A DNA stretch of 64,000 bases from Bacillota bacterium. Lineage in GTDB: Bacteria; Bacillota; Clostridia; Oscillospirales; Ruminococcaceae. The notes under the pieces were generated by a model. It saw only the letters and a program-made list of their open reading frames with translations. It ran no database searches and was not told where the DNA came from. The stretch covers positions 62,001 to 126,000 of the forward strand of contig JAEWRN010000004.1 of NCBI GenBank assembly GCA_023460035.1, read 5' to 3'. Below are positions 50,613 through 59,576 of the stretch, piece after piece. The translations under genes were made by a program, and so were the position numbers. The first letter of the stretch is position 1. Each line of letters starts with the position of its first letter.

Positions 50613-52622
50613 TTATTCTTGCTTTTCAAGCTGGTTACCGGTGGCGTCACCGCTTGCCAGTGTAAACCGCCGCACCTGGTCTTTGAGCATTAGCGCCTGG
50701 CTTGAAAGTTCTTCACTGGAAGCTGCACTTTGCTGGGCTGTGGCGGAATTCGTCTGCACCACACCGGAAATCTGGTCGATGCCCTGCGTCACCTGCTCAA
50801 TTGCGCCCGCTTCGCTTTGTGCCGCCGCGCTGATTTTACCCACAACCTCACTAACACTGCCGGTCGACTGCACTACCTTTTGCAGTGACTTTGCCGTGTC
50901 GTCTGCAAGCTGCATCCCCATTGCCACCGCGCCGGTGGAGCTTTCAATCAGGTTTGCCGTATTTTTAGATGCCTCCGCACTTTTAGCCGCAAGGTTGCGC
51001 ACCTCGTCTGCCACCACGGCAAAGCCCTTGCCCGCCGCACCGGCGCGGGCCGCTTCCACCGCGGCGTTGAGGGCCAGAATATTGGTCTGGAACGCAATGT
51101 CCTCAATAGTCTTGATGATTTTGCTGATTTCGGCAGAGGTCTCGTCGATCATCTGCATGGCTGACACCATCTGTTCCATCTGCGCGTTGCAGCTGTCTAT
51201 TTCGGTACTGGTCTGGTTCATTTTTTTATGCGCATCTTCCGCATGGGCCGCCGTTTCGCGCACCTGTGCCGAAATTTCAGTAATCGTCGCCGCAAGCTCT
51301 TCCACCGAGCTTGCCTGCTCGGTTGCACCCTGGCTCAACACCTGCGCGCCGGAAGAAAGCTGTTCTGCCCCGCCTGCTACACCGTCGGCGGCCTGGTCAA
51401 TCTGCTGCAACGTTTCCGTCATATCCCTTTTCAGCGCATCAATGGAAGTCAATATCGCACTGAAACTGCCAACGTACATCTCTTTGCAGTTGCTTTGTAC
51501 AGTAAAATCACCGGCTGCCATCCTGGCAAGCTGGTCGTGGATGTCACCCAGCATAGTATTAAAGCCATGCACAAGGTTTTGTGTGGCACCCGCCAAAATT
51601 GCCGTTTCATCCTTTGCGCGCACTTCCGGTACCGGGGACGCAAGGTCGCCCTGCGAAAGCAGCTCTACCCGCTGTGCACATTGCTTAATCGGGTCCCCAA
51701 TGCGTTTGGAAATGCGGAACGCGATAATCCATGCCACCAGCAGCGCAAGCAACGTCAGCGCCACAGCGACACCCATACCAAGGTAGGTCATCCCCATAAA
51801 GTCAGAGGCACCACAGTACACGCCGACGCTCCACCCGTTTGTGTCCGGCAGCGGCGCATAGGCCAGCATGCGGTCGGTGCCGTTAAACCGGTAACTGCCG
51901 ACACCGCTTTCACCCTGTATCATCTTTTGTACAATCTCTGCAAGCTTTGTCACACTGGGGTCTGTTTTGGCCTGCTCGATGCTGTTTGACTTTTGCTGTA
52001 CCAGTGTAAGGTTCTGGTGTGCAATTACTGTGCCCTGGTTGTTGATCAAATAGGCGCCGCCGTTGTCACTGATTTTAATCGACGAGACGATGTCATTTAA
52101 AAAGTTCTGCTGTGGTATAAAATATACCACACCGACCGGCTGCGAATTGGGGATGCCGTTCTGCCAAAGCGGCGCCGCGACCACAATCGTCAAATCGCCG
52201 GTTTTTTCATCGACCATGGGCTCGGTGACCACCGTTTCCCCCTGCATGGCACTCTTGTAATAATCCTGCGAAGAATAGGTCTTGTGGTCAAACATGCCCA
52301 CCCCATTGGCATCAATGATGCCGCCGGCCTGAAACCCATATGTTTTGACACGCTGGTTGATCAAGTCCTCTTTTTCGCCCATTAAAATATCGGCATTCGA
52401 AAGCCGGGCAATCGACCCCACTTCCTGCGTGATGCTTTCATAACGCTGCAATTCTTTGTTGATGCGTTCTGACGCCAGCTGCGCCATAACCTGCAGCGAC
52501 TGGTTGACCACCGAGTTGGTACTGGCATAGGTAAAATAGATACTGACAAACCCACCCGCCAGCATGCAAAGCGAAACCGTGGTCACCATGGCCACAAGGA
52601 TTTTCGAGCGAATACTCTTCAT
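50613..52622 (-). CDS. Methyl-accepting chemotaxis protein (dCache-type sensor)
   Basis: This 669-residue transmembrane receptor has a first helix at about residues 7-30, a large extracellular sensor (about 31-275) with a dCache-type pattern (PMVDEKTGDLTIVVAAPLW, then DTNGWSVGVYCG), a second helix at about 283-305, a HAMP domain, and the signalling tip (EDIAFQTNILALNAAVEAARAG, core only). The ligand cannot be told from sequence. ATG at 52622 is chosen for its AAGGGGA site; an ATG 18 codons upstream has none. It shares orientation with the GGDEF-EAL gene and cheW. Confidence 0.93.
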   Translation of the reverse strand: MKSIRSKILVAMVTTVSLCMLAGGFVSIYFTYASTNSVVNQSLQVMAQLASERINKELQRYESITQEVGSIARLSNADILMGEKEDLINQRVKTYGFQAGGIIDANGVGMFDHKTYSSQDYYKSAMQGETVVTEPMVDEKTGDLTIVVAAPLWQNGIPNSQPVGVVYFIPQQNFLNDIVSSIKISDNGGAYLINNQGTVIAHQNLTLVQQKSNSIEQAKTDPSVTKLAEIVQKMIQGESGVGSYRFNGTDRMLAYAPLPDTNGWSVGVYCGASDFMGMTYLGMGVAVALTLLALLVAWIIAFRISKRIGDPIKQCAQRVELLSQGDLASPVPEVRAKDETAILAGATQNLVHGFNTMLGDIHDQLARMAAGDFTVQSNCKEMYVGSFSAILTSIDALKRDMTETLQQIDQAADGVAGGAEQLSSGAQVLSQGATEQASSVEELAATITEISAQVRETAAHAEDAHKKMNQTSTEIDSCNAQMEQMVSAMQMIDETSAEISKIIKTIEDIAFQTNILALNAAVEAARAGAAGKGFAVVADEVRNLAAKSAEASKNTANLIESSTGAVAMGMQLADDTAKSLQKVVQSTGSVSEVVGKISAAAQSEAGAIEQVTQGIDQISGVVQTNSATAQQSAASSEELSSQALMLKDQVRRFTLASGDATGNQLEKQE

Positions 52623-52785
52623 CTTACTATCCCCTTTTGCCTTCAACTGCCTGTAGTGTATTACCGCCGTGGCCAAAGTACCGCAGCAGCCCGGTACATC
52701 AAGTAAACATTGTTAAGATTGGCCCTTCGTCCGGCCAGTGTTCTCTGATGCCGCAGGTTTTATGCTTTTTGTCCCGGCAGCCCTT

Positions 52786-54483
52786 TTAGCTGTTTCCCAC
52801 TGCGGTTTCTTGCTTTTTAAAACAGATTTCCTCATATTCTTCGACCGGCATTGGTTTTGCGAAATAATACCCCTGTGCCTGTGGGCAGCCAGCCTTTACT
52901 AAAAACTCTGCCTGCTCGCGGGTTTCTACCCCCTCTGCAATGACCGAAAGCCCAATACCGCGCACCAGGCTGATGACGCTTGCCAAAATGCCGCGGCCGG
53001 TCTCTTCGCCACGGCGGGGCTTGTGCAAAAAGTGCAAATCGATTTTCACCGCGTCGACGGGGATATCCTTTAGCGCATTAAGCGACGAATAGCCGCTGCC
53101 AAAATCGTCCATCAAAAAGATGAAACCGTGCTCCTGCAGCTTATCCATAATTGTGTACAGCATCTGCGGGTATTCGATGTATGCACTCTCGGTGATTTCC
53201 AGCTCCAAAAGGCGCGGCGGGATTTCATAGCGCTCTACCAGCGAAATCAGTTTTTCGCAGAGGTCCGGGTTGTAAATATGCAGCCTTGAAACATTGATGG
53301 ACACCGGCGGCGGGTCGTAACCGGCATCCAGCCAGCGGCGCAGCATGCGGCAGGTTTGCTCCCACACGTATTCATCAAGCTGCAAAATAAAACCGTTCTG
53401 TTCAAAAATGGGGATAAACTCCCCCGGCAAAATCATACCTTCACTTGGATGCCGCCACCGCACAAGGGCTTCTGCCCCGGAAACGCGCTGGCTGCAAAGG
53501 TCAAACTTGGGCTGCAGATACACGAGGAACTGTTCTTCCTGTAATGCACGGTACATTGACCCGATGATGCAGTGTTCGCGGTTGAGGATGTCGCTCATCG
53601 CGTGGTCGTAAAACGCATAGCGGCGCACATACCGCCCTTTGATGCTTTTCTGTGCAAGAGCGGCGCGGTCACATAAAATATCCACCGGCTGGCCGTCGTA
53701 TTCTTCAATGCGCACAATACCCGCCGTCAGCTGAAACTGAAACGGCAGCAGATACTCGTTGATCTTTTTTTCCAGCTTGCCCACAAACTCGGTCGCTTCT
53801 TTGCCTGTGCGCGCAACGCAGATACAAAACACATCATCGCGCAGGCGCCCATAGGTTTCACCCGGCAGCGCCAGCGACCGCAGCGTCTCGCCGATATGCC
53901 GCAGCAGTAAATCGCCCTCTGAAAACGAATAAAACTCGTTGACGATTTTAAACCGCACAATGTCAAACTGGATCAGATAATGCACTTTTTCAACATTTTG
54001 TTCCAGTACCTTTTGGGTGGCGTTCATAAATGCAGCCTTGTTGTAAACCCCACTGACAATGTCATACAAAAGGCCGTTTTCACGCATCTGGCGGTCAACA
54101 CTGCTCACCAGCCCCACTACCAGATGTTCGTCACTGGCCGGGGCGGGTGCCGCCAGAATTTCAAACCAGCGATAATCGCCCAGCGGCGTCAGCAGCCGCA
54201 GGGCCAGCACCCCGCCGCGGCCTTGCAGTACCTGTTGGCGAAACCGCTCAAAACGGGCCACGTCACTGCGGTGGATTACCCCATCACGGAATAAAATTTC
54301 TGAGAGCGGGCGTTCATCATAATTTCCCGCAACATGCTTTTCGATGCGAGAAGAAAACGCCCGCTCCCCTGTCTGCGTGTTATATTCAAAAGCCACCGCA
54401 CGGCTTACCCGCATCAATGCTTTTGCTTTTTGGTCTCTCAGCCACGAAAATTGCGCAAGCCGAGGTCTTTCAGGTTCAGCCAT
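52786..54483 (-). CDS. GGDEF-EAL protein: degenerate cyclase domain, intact phosphodiesterase domain
   Basis: This 565-residue cytoplasmic protein has a PAS-like N-terminus (about residues 30-140), a GGDEF-type domain (about 150-300) whose active site reads RLRDDVF in place of R-x-GGDEF, and an EAL domain (about 315-555). The EAL half keeps the catalytic signs: AEALVRWRHP, INVSRLH, ELEITES, DDFGSGYSSL, VKIDLHF and AEGVET. It is therefore probably a cyclic di-GMP phosphodiesterase, with the GGDEF half perhaps sensing GTP. ATG at 54483 has GGAAGGGG upstream; the frame is open further to 54750 but without a start signal. Confidence 0.9.
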   Translation of the reverse strand: MAEPERPRLAQFSWLRDQKAKALMRVSRAVAFEYNTQTGERAFSSRIEKHVAGNYDERPLSEILFRDGVIHRSDVARFERFRQQVLQGRGGVLALRLLTPLGDYRWFEILAAPAPASDEHLVVGLVSSVDRQMRENGLLYDIVSGVYNKAAFMNATQKVLEQNVEKVHYLIQFDIVRFKIVNEFYSFSEGDLLLRHIGETLRSLALPGETYGRLRDDVFCICVARTGKEATEFVGKLEKKINEYLLPFQFQLTAGIVRIEEYDGQPVDILCDRAALAQKSIKGRYVRRYAFYDHAMSDILNREHCIIGSMYRALQEEQFLVYLQPKFDLCSQRVSGAEALVRWRHPSEGMILPGEFIPIFEQNGFILQLDEYVWEQTCRMLRRWLDAGYDPPPVSINVSRLHIYNPDLCEKLISLVERYEIPPRLLELEITESAYIEYPQMLYTIMDKLQEHGFIFLMDDFGSGYSSLNALKDIPVDAVKIDLHFLHKPRRGEETGRGILASVISLVRGIGLSVIAEGVETREQAEFLVKAGCPQAQGYYFAKPMPVEEYEEICFKKQETAVGNS

Positions 54484-54864
54484 CCTGCTTTCCCCTTCCA
54501 TTATAAAATGCTTTTTTGTCGGGTTTGCACAACTGCCTTTGGCCCACCCATTCACCGCCCGCAAGCTATATTTTGCAGGCCGGCGGGCGGGGCGTTGGCC
54601 CTGCCGCTTTTTTGCGGTATGGAAACAAAATGCAAACCTTGGCGTTTTACTGCCGTACCATCCGTAGTTCAGCAGCAAAACACTTGTCAGCCATGCTGTT
54701 TGCAGCAGGCTTTGCGATATAGAATCTTTATTAGTTCTATTCGTCCGCATTCTATGAATCTAAAGGTTACGGCATAAATTTTAACCCGGTACCACGCTCT
54801 GTTTCACTGCGGCAAAAAAGGAGGTCTTCGGCGGCTTGCCTGCTTTGCCTGCAGGCCTAACCCG
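54484..54864 (-). other. Gene-free region between the methyltransferase and the GGDEF-EAL gene
   Basis: No gene is supported. The GGDEF-EAL frame stays open upstream to 54750, but the implied protein start is low in structure and lacks a ribosome binding site. A TATAAT lies at 54505-54500 on the minus strand, too close to the ATG to serve as its promoter with a normal leader. A GCCTGC/GCAGGC stem lies after the methyltransferase stop without a clear T run. Confidence 0.4.
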
Positions 54865-55500
54865 TCAGTTTACGGGGGTATAGTCCAGCCGCAACAGGGT
54901 TTTGTCACCCGGCACCGGCACCGCTTTGCGAAGGGTCTGCCGATACCCGGCCTGCTGCAATGCCGTTTGCATCCCCACTTCGCTGAGCTGGTGGTGCACC
55001 TGTGACAGGCCGTCAAACACATGCAGGTAAGGGCTTTGCGACACAAAACCGCTGCCGGTATTCAGCTGTATGACACAGGACACCCTGCCGGGCGCCACCG
55101 TGCGCACCACCTGCACAAAACATTCGGTGCCAATGTATTCCACCAGTAAATCGGCAACCAGCAGGCCGGCGTGCGGAAGGTTTCTCGCTTCTTCACCCGC
55201 CAAATCCACACAAAGCGGCACAAAACGGCCCGCAATGGCCGGGTAACGCTGCACACAGGCGGCAAGGTAATCGGGGTTGCTGTCCACCCCAAATACCTGC
55301 GTGTCGCCGGTGCAAAGATGTTGCAGCCCGTTACCCCCGGCAACGCCCAAAATCATCACGCTTTGGGCCGGGCCGCTTTCAAACTGGCCCCGCATCATCT
55401 CGTTCAGCGTTTGCAGCTGGTACACCCCATCCAGTGACATATGCGCTTCGTAATCTTGCAGCGGGATGCTGTTCCACGGGTTTTGATCTGCGTTTTTCAC
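54865..55500 (-). CDS. SAM-dependent class I methyltransferase
   Basis: This 211-residue protein has the Rossmann-type SAM-binding start VMILGVAGGNGLQHL (about residues 48-62), then VFGVDSNPDYL (acidic residue binding the ribose), and an LLVADLLVEYIG strand. The C-terminal part carries no substrate-specific motif I recognise. Its ATG overlaps the stop of the upstream permease gene (55497-55500), so it is coupled with the permease pair. The substrate is unknown; a link with a metal or metalloid permease is possible. Confidence 0.82.
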   Translation of the reverse strand: MKNADQNPWNSIPLQDYEAHMSLDGVYQLQTLNEMMRGQFESGPAQSVMILGVAGGNGLQHLCTGDTQVFGVDSNPDYLAACVQRYPAIAGRFVPLCVDLAGEEARNLPHAGLLVADLLVEYIGTECFVQVVRTVAPGRVSCVIQLNTGSGFVSQSPYLHVFDGLSQVHHQLSEVGMQTALQQAGYRQTLRKAVPVPGDKTLLRLDYTPVN

Positions 55501-56039
55501 AGCTTTTGCGCCCCCTCGTACAGTTGCTCTTTCTGCTTTTCGGTCGTCATTTTTTCCAGCAGCAGCGCAATTAGCAAAATACCCACCACATTGCAGCCAA
55601 GGCGCAGCAGGGTATACTGCCAGCCGAGGCTTGCGGCTTCAAATAAAAGCAGCGGTATTTTGGTCGTTGACCATGCGCCGATAAACACAAACACATTCAG
55701 CAGCCGCACCCCCTTTTTCAGCAAGACCCCCGCGAATGGGAAGGCCGCATACAATGGGCCCGCGGCGGCGGAGCCCAGCAAAAACGCAAGCAAAATACCC
55801 TTGATGCCGCTATTGGCGCCCATGTATTTCATCATGGTCTGCCGGTCTACCCATACATCCAGCAGCCCCAGCAAAATAAAAATGGGGGGCAGCACCGACA
55901 GCATTTCTAAAAAATTGTCTTTGGTCAGGGTCAGCGCGGCAAACCCGGTTTGGGGCACCGCAACCAAAAGCACCAAATTGATGCCCGCCAGCAGCAAAAA
56001 GAACCGGTAGCGCTTTGCCACCGCACGCAACTTTTTCAC
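55497..56039 (-). CDS. Permease, C-terminal half (YraQ/DUF318-type)
   Basis: This 180-residue membrane protein has about four to five hydrophobic helices, with the conserved stretch GILLAFLLGSAAAGPLYAAFP (core AAGPLYAAFP). It matches the second half of the YraQ/DUF318 permease family, some of whose members are associated with metalloid or thiol-linked transport. GTG at 56039 overlaps the stop of the N-terminal half (56036-56038) in a GTGA arrangement. Two-gene versions of this family are known in Clostridia. Confidence 0.8.
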   Translation of the reverse strand: MKKLRAVAKRYRFFLLLAGINLVLLVAVPQTGFAALTLTKDNFLEMLSVLPPIFILLGLLDVWVDRQTMMKYMGANSGIKGILLAFLLGSAAAGPLYAAFPFAGVLLKKGVRLLNVFVFIGAWSTTKIPLLLFEAASLGWQYTLLRLGCNVVGILLIALLLEKMTTEKQKEQLYEGAQKL

Positions 56040-56515
56040 CGTAGCAGCCCCCCTATCAAAAACGAAATTCCCACCGCGTACAGCAGCGCTAAAAGATTGC
56101 GCTTTATTGCGGTCGGCTTGCCGAAATACTGTATTTCCATCGGCAGTGTTACAATGCCCACCATCATCAGCGTGGTGACAAACATCGTAATTTGCCCCCA
56201 GCCAGCCCCCGCGTGCAGCAACGCCGCCGCCAGCGGGAAAGCGACAAACCCCGGTATCAGCGTGACCGACCCCAGTACCGCGGCAATCGCCATACCCAAA
56301 ACACCGGACTGGCTGCCCAGCAGTGCCGAAATGGTGCCGGCGTCCAGCACCGACAGCACCATGCCGACCAACACCAGCAGCGCCAGCAGCTGCGGCAGAA
56401 TGTTTTCTACCGACCGCCACGCCTTTTGCAACGCCTGCGCAGTTTTGCCCCGGTCTTTAAAAAACGAAAGCAGCAGCGCGCCCCCTGCCGCCCCATAAAG
56501 CAGATACGTAAACAA
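56036..56515 (-). CDS. Permease, N-terminal half (YraQ/DUF318-type)
   Basis: This 159-residue membrane protein has four to five helices. The segment LIPGFVAFPLAAALLHAGAG (core PGFVAFPLAAALL) is the counterpart of the motif in the second half, giving the internal symmetry of the family. The start is TTG at 56515 behind AAGGGGGAG. The second half and a methyltransferase follow in overlapping reading frames, so the three form one operon. Confidence 0.8.
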   Translation of the reverse strand: MFTYLLYGAAGGALLLSFFKDRGKTAQALQKAWRSVENILPQLLALLVLVGMVLSVLDAGTISALLGSQSGVLGMAIAAVLGSVTLIPGFVAFPLAAALLHAGAGWGQITMFVTTLMMVGIVTLPMEIQYFGKPTAIKRNLLALLYAVGISFLIGGLLR

Positions 56516-56568
56516 GGTTTTCTCCCCCTTTTATCTGTTACCTGCCGCAAATTGCGGGAAACACTGCA

Positions 56569-56598
56569 ATTTTACCACAGCAGCCGACCGCTACACAA
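56569..56598 (-). promoter_or_regulatory. Sigma-A-type promoter for the permease operon
   Basis: On the minus strand TTGTGT (56598-56593), 18 bases, TAAAAT (56574-56569), about 55 bases upstream of the TTG start. Confidence 0.45.
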
Positions 56599-56674
56599 TG
56601 CGCCGGCGTGCGGCTGTTATTTTGTTTCATCAACCCGCACAAACAAGTTTCGTTTTGTTTTCACATTTTTTATA

Positions 56675-56703
56675 TTGACAATTTTTTGTCATGGTGCTAC
56701 TGT
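56675..56703 (+). promoter_or_regulatory. Promoter and operator region of the OYE-family gene
   Basis: A perfect -35 TTGACA (56675-56680), 17 bases, then a weak TACTGT (56698-56703). The inverted repeat TGACA-N6-TGTCA (56676-56691) overlaps the -35 box. A second perfect inverted repeat ACAGAAC-N15-GTTCTGT (56709-56737) lies just downstream. Both could bind the TetR regulator encoded after the enzyme gene. Confidence 0.5.
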
Positions 56704-56764
56704 GTTTTACAGAACGTGTTCGGTGAATTTGTTCTGTCATCTATTTTGAACTGGAGGGACTTTT

Positions 56765-58762
56765 TTGAAAAATCAGTATTCGATTTTGTTCGAGCCGGTC
56801 ACCATCGGCAGCTGTACCATCAAAAACCGGTTTGCAATGGCGCCCATGGGGCCGCTTGGCCTGGGCGACGCCGAGGGCGGTTTTAACCAGCGCGGTATCG
56901 ACTATTATACCGAGCGCGCAAAGGGCGGCACCGGCCTGATCATTACCGGCGTAACCTTTGTGGACAACAAGATAGAGCAGCACGACATGCCCAGCTGCCC
57001 CTGTTCGACCTGGGAACCCACCCATTTCATTCGCACCGCGCGAGAAATGACCGAGCGCATCCACGCATATGACGCTAAAATCTTCCTCCAGCTCTCCGCC
57101 GGGTTTGGCCGCGTCACCATCCCCACCAACCTTGGCGAACACCCGCCGGTGGCCCCCTCCGCCATTCCCCACCGCTGGCTGGACAAGACCTGCCGCCCGC
57201 TGACCAAAGAAGAAATTCACGAGATTGTTGTGCAGTTTGGCAAAGGCGCCTTTAACGCGAAACGCGCCGGGTTTGACGGCGTGCAGATCCATGCCGTGCA
57301 CGAGGGCTACTTGATGGACCAGTTTGCCATCTCGCTGTTCAATAACCGCACAGACGAATACGGCGGCACACTGGAAAACCGCCTGCGCTTTGCACGTGAG
57401 GTTGTCGACGAAATCAAAAAGACCTGCGGCGCCGATTTCCCTGTCACGATGCGCTACAGCGTAAAAAGCTTCATCAAAGACTGGCGTGTTGGCGCGCTGC
57501 CCGGTGAAGAGTTTGAAGAAAAAGGCAAGGACATTGCAGAGGGCATTGAAGCGGCAAAGCTGCTGGTTGAATACGGCTATGATGCACTGGATGTCGATGT
57601 GGGCTGCTACGACGCCTGGTGGTGGAACCACCCCCCAATGTATCAGGAAAAGGGCCTGTATATCCCGTATGCCAAAATGGTCAAAGAGGCGGTCAACGTG
57701 CCGGTCATCTGTGCCGGCCGTATGGACAACCCGCAGCTTGCCGCCGACGCCGTGCAAAGCGGTGCCTGCGACATGATCTCACTGGGCCGCCCGCTGCTGG
57801 CCGACGCGGACTATGTCAACAAGCTGCACGCCGACCACCTTGCATCCATTCGCCCCTGCCTGTCCTGTCAGGAGGGTTGTATGGGCCGCATTCAGCATTA
57901 TTCGGCGCTGAACTGTGCGGTCAACCCGCAGGCCTGCCGCGAGCGTGAGGCACGCCTTGTGCCCGCGCTGCACGGCAAAAAGGTGCTGGTACTGGGCGGC
58001 GGCGTCGCCGGCTGTGAAGCGGCGCGCGTGTTGGCCCTGCGCGGCCACCAGCCCGTTGTTTACGAAAAAACCGGCCGCCTTGGCGGCAACCTGATCCCCG
58101 GCGGCACCCCGTCGTTTAAAGAGGATGACCACGCCCTTGCCGCGTGGTACGAGCATGAGCTAAAAGCCCTTGGGGTTGAAGTACACCTCAACACAACTGC
58201 CGATGAAGCCACCGTAAAAGCTTCCGGCGCCGATGTTGTCATCGTCGCCACCGGCTCTAAGCCGAAGGTGTTCCCGCTGGGCAGCGCCCCGGTCTACCCC
58301 GCGGCGGACATTTTGCTGGGTAAACAAAAAGCCGGCGAGCATGTCGCCATCATCGGCGGCGGGCTGGTGGGCTGCGAGACTGCACTTTGGCTGCGCGAAA
58401 TGGGCAAAACCGTCACCATTGTAGAGGCAATGCCCAAAATTCTCGCCGTCAACGGGCCGCTTTGCAGCGCCAACAGCGAAATGCTGGAAGCCCTTGTCCC
58501 GTTTAAGGGCATCGAAACGGTGGCATCGGCCAAAGCTACCGATTATGACGGCAAAACCCTGACGGTAGAAACCGCGGCAGGCAGCAAAGCCATTGCCGCT
58601 GACACCGTAATTTTGGCCGTGGGCTATGCCAGCGAAAATGCACTGTACAAAAAGCTGCGTGACACGGGGCTTACCGTACACCTGCTGGGCGACGCGCGGC
58701 AGGTGTCGAATATCATGTACGCCATCTGGGATGCATACGAAGTCGCCAGCACGCTTGAATAA
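56765..58762 (+). CDS. NADH:flavin oxidoreductase of the old yellow enzyme/2,4-dienoyl-CoA reductase family
   Basis: This 665-residue enzyme has the three parts of the family: a FMN-binding TIM barrel (residues 1-340), a 4Fe-4S segment (CLSCQEGCMG near residue 367, with a later Cys in LNCAVNP), and a FAD/NAD(P)H domain (VLVLGGGVAGCEA near 405 and VAIIGGGLVGCETA near 527). Such enzymes reduce activated C=C bonds, for example enoates or steroid-like acids; the substrate here is open. The start is TTG at 56765 behind GGAGGG. A TetR regulator follows 80 bases later, suggesting substrate-induced control. Confidence 0.9.
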   Translation: MKNQYSILFEPVTIGSCTIKNRFAMAPMGPLGLGDAEGGFNQRGIDYYTERAKGGTGLIITGVTFVDNKIEQHDMPSCPCSTWEPTHFIRTAREMTERIHAYDAKIFLQLSAGFGRVTIPTNLGEHPPVAPSAIPHRWLDKTCRPLTKEEIHEIVVQFGKGAFNAKRAGFDGVQIHAVHEGYLMDQFAISLFNNRTDEYGGTLENRLRFAREVVDEIKKTCGADFPVTMRYSVKSFIKDWRVGALPGEEFEEKGKDIAEGIEAAKLLVEYGYDALDVDVGCYDAWWWNHPPMYQEKGLYIPYAKMVKEAVNVPVICAGRMDNPQLAADAVQSGACDMISLGRPLLADADYVNKLHADHLASIRPCLSCQEGCMGRIQHYSALNCAVNPQACREREARLVPALHGKKVLVLGGGVAGCEAARVLALRGHQPVVYEKTGRLGGNLIPGGTPSFKEDDHALAAWYEHELKALGVEVHLNTTADEATVKASGADVVIVATGSKPKVFPLGSAPVYPAADILLGKQKAGEHVAIIGGGLVGCETALWLREMGKTVTIVEAMPKILAVNGPLCSANSEMLEALVPFKGIETVASAKATDYDGKTLTVETAAGSKAIAADTVILAVGYASENALYKKLRDTGLTVHLLGDARQVSNIMYAIWDAYEVASTLE

Positions 58763-58785
58763 TCTGCTTTTCGACCGGTTTCCCA

Positions 58786-58814
58786 TTGAACCCCAGCCGC
58801 AGATTTTGTATAAT
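58786..58814 (+). promoter_or_regulatory. Sigma-A-type promoter for the TetR gene
   Basis: TTGAAC (58786-58791), 17 bases, perfect TATAAT (58809-58814), about 22 bases upstream of the ATG. Confidence 0.7.
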
Positions 58815-58836
58815 AGCAGCATCTGGAAAAGGGGGA

Positions 58837-59451
58837 ATGGCAGTGCCCAAAAATCAGACCAGCCGTGACCGGCAGGCCATCGCCACAAAAGCTAAAATTT
58901 ACCGGTGCGGGGTACAACTGATCAACCAGTATGGCTACGAGCACATCACGGTCGCGCAGATCGCCAAAAAATCAGGCGTTTCAATTGGCACCTTCTACCA
59001 CCACTTTCAGTCTAAATTTGACCTGATGGTTGAAATTTATCGTTTGGGCGACGTGTTTTTCAGCGAGCGGGTACCCGCTTTGCTGGCCCAAACCAATAGT
59101 TTGCCGGCGCAGGTTGTCGACTATTTTTGCCTGTACGCCCAGCTGTCGCTGCAAAACGGCATTGATATGGTGCGCAGCCTTTATGTGCCCACCAACCAGA
59201 TGTTCATCACCCATGGCCGCGCCATGCAGGGCATGCTGACCGAACTTCTGCAAACAGGCCAGCAGCAGGGCGAATTTTGTGCCACACTGCCGGCACAGCA
59301 GATTACTGAAAAATTGTTTGTCGTAGCGCGCGGGGTTATTTTTGACTGGTGCCTGCACAACGGTGAAACCGACCTGCTGACCGAAATGCGCGACATCATG
59401 CAGCGGCAGGTCGGCACCTATCTTGCAGTGCCTGCTTCACTGCATACCTAA
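58837..59451 (+). CDS. TetR-family transcriptional regulator
   Basis: This is a 204-residue regulator with an N-terminal helix-turn-helix (EHITVAQIAKKSGVSIGTFYHHF, core VAQIAKKSGVSIGTFYHHF, about residues 38-57) followed by a helical ligand-binding domain. It probably controls the neighbouring OYE-family gene. ATG at 58837 is used, but GTG at 58843 has better spacing to the AGGGGG site and may be the true start. A strong bidirectional terminator follows. Confidence 0.92.
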   Translation: MAVPKNQTSRDRQAIATKAKIYRCGVQLINQYGYEHITVAQIAKKSGVSIGTFYHHFQSKFDLMVEIYRLGDVFFSERVPALLAQTNSLPAQVVDYFCLYAQLSLQNGIDMVRSLYVPTNQMFITHGRAMQGMLTELLQTGQQQGEFCATLPAQQITEKLFVVARGVIFDWCLHNGETDLLTEMRDIMQRQVGTYLAVPASLHT

Positions 59452-59515
59452 CGCACAAACAGCCCCGGCAAAAGCCGAAGCTGTTTGTATAACACCTGCA
59501 ATTGCATCAAACAAC

Positions 59516-59554
59516 AAAAGCCGCCGCCCCTAGCATTCAGGGCGGCGGCTTTTT
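59516..59554. terminator. Bidirectional rho-independent terminator
   Basis: A 14-bp perfect, GC-rich stem (59516-59529 with 59540-59553) flanked by A and T runs. It lies between the convergent TetR and FMN-binding lipoprotein genes. Confidence 0.9.
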
Positions 59555-59576
59555 GCTGTGTATTACAGGTTAAAAA

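Noticed and set aside
54484..54750. Extended N-terminus of the GGDEF-EAL protein up to 54750.
   Set aside because: No ribosome binding site at the upstream codons, and the added residues look random. ATG at 54483 has a strong site.
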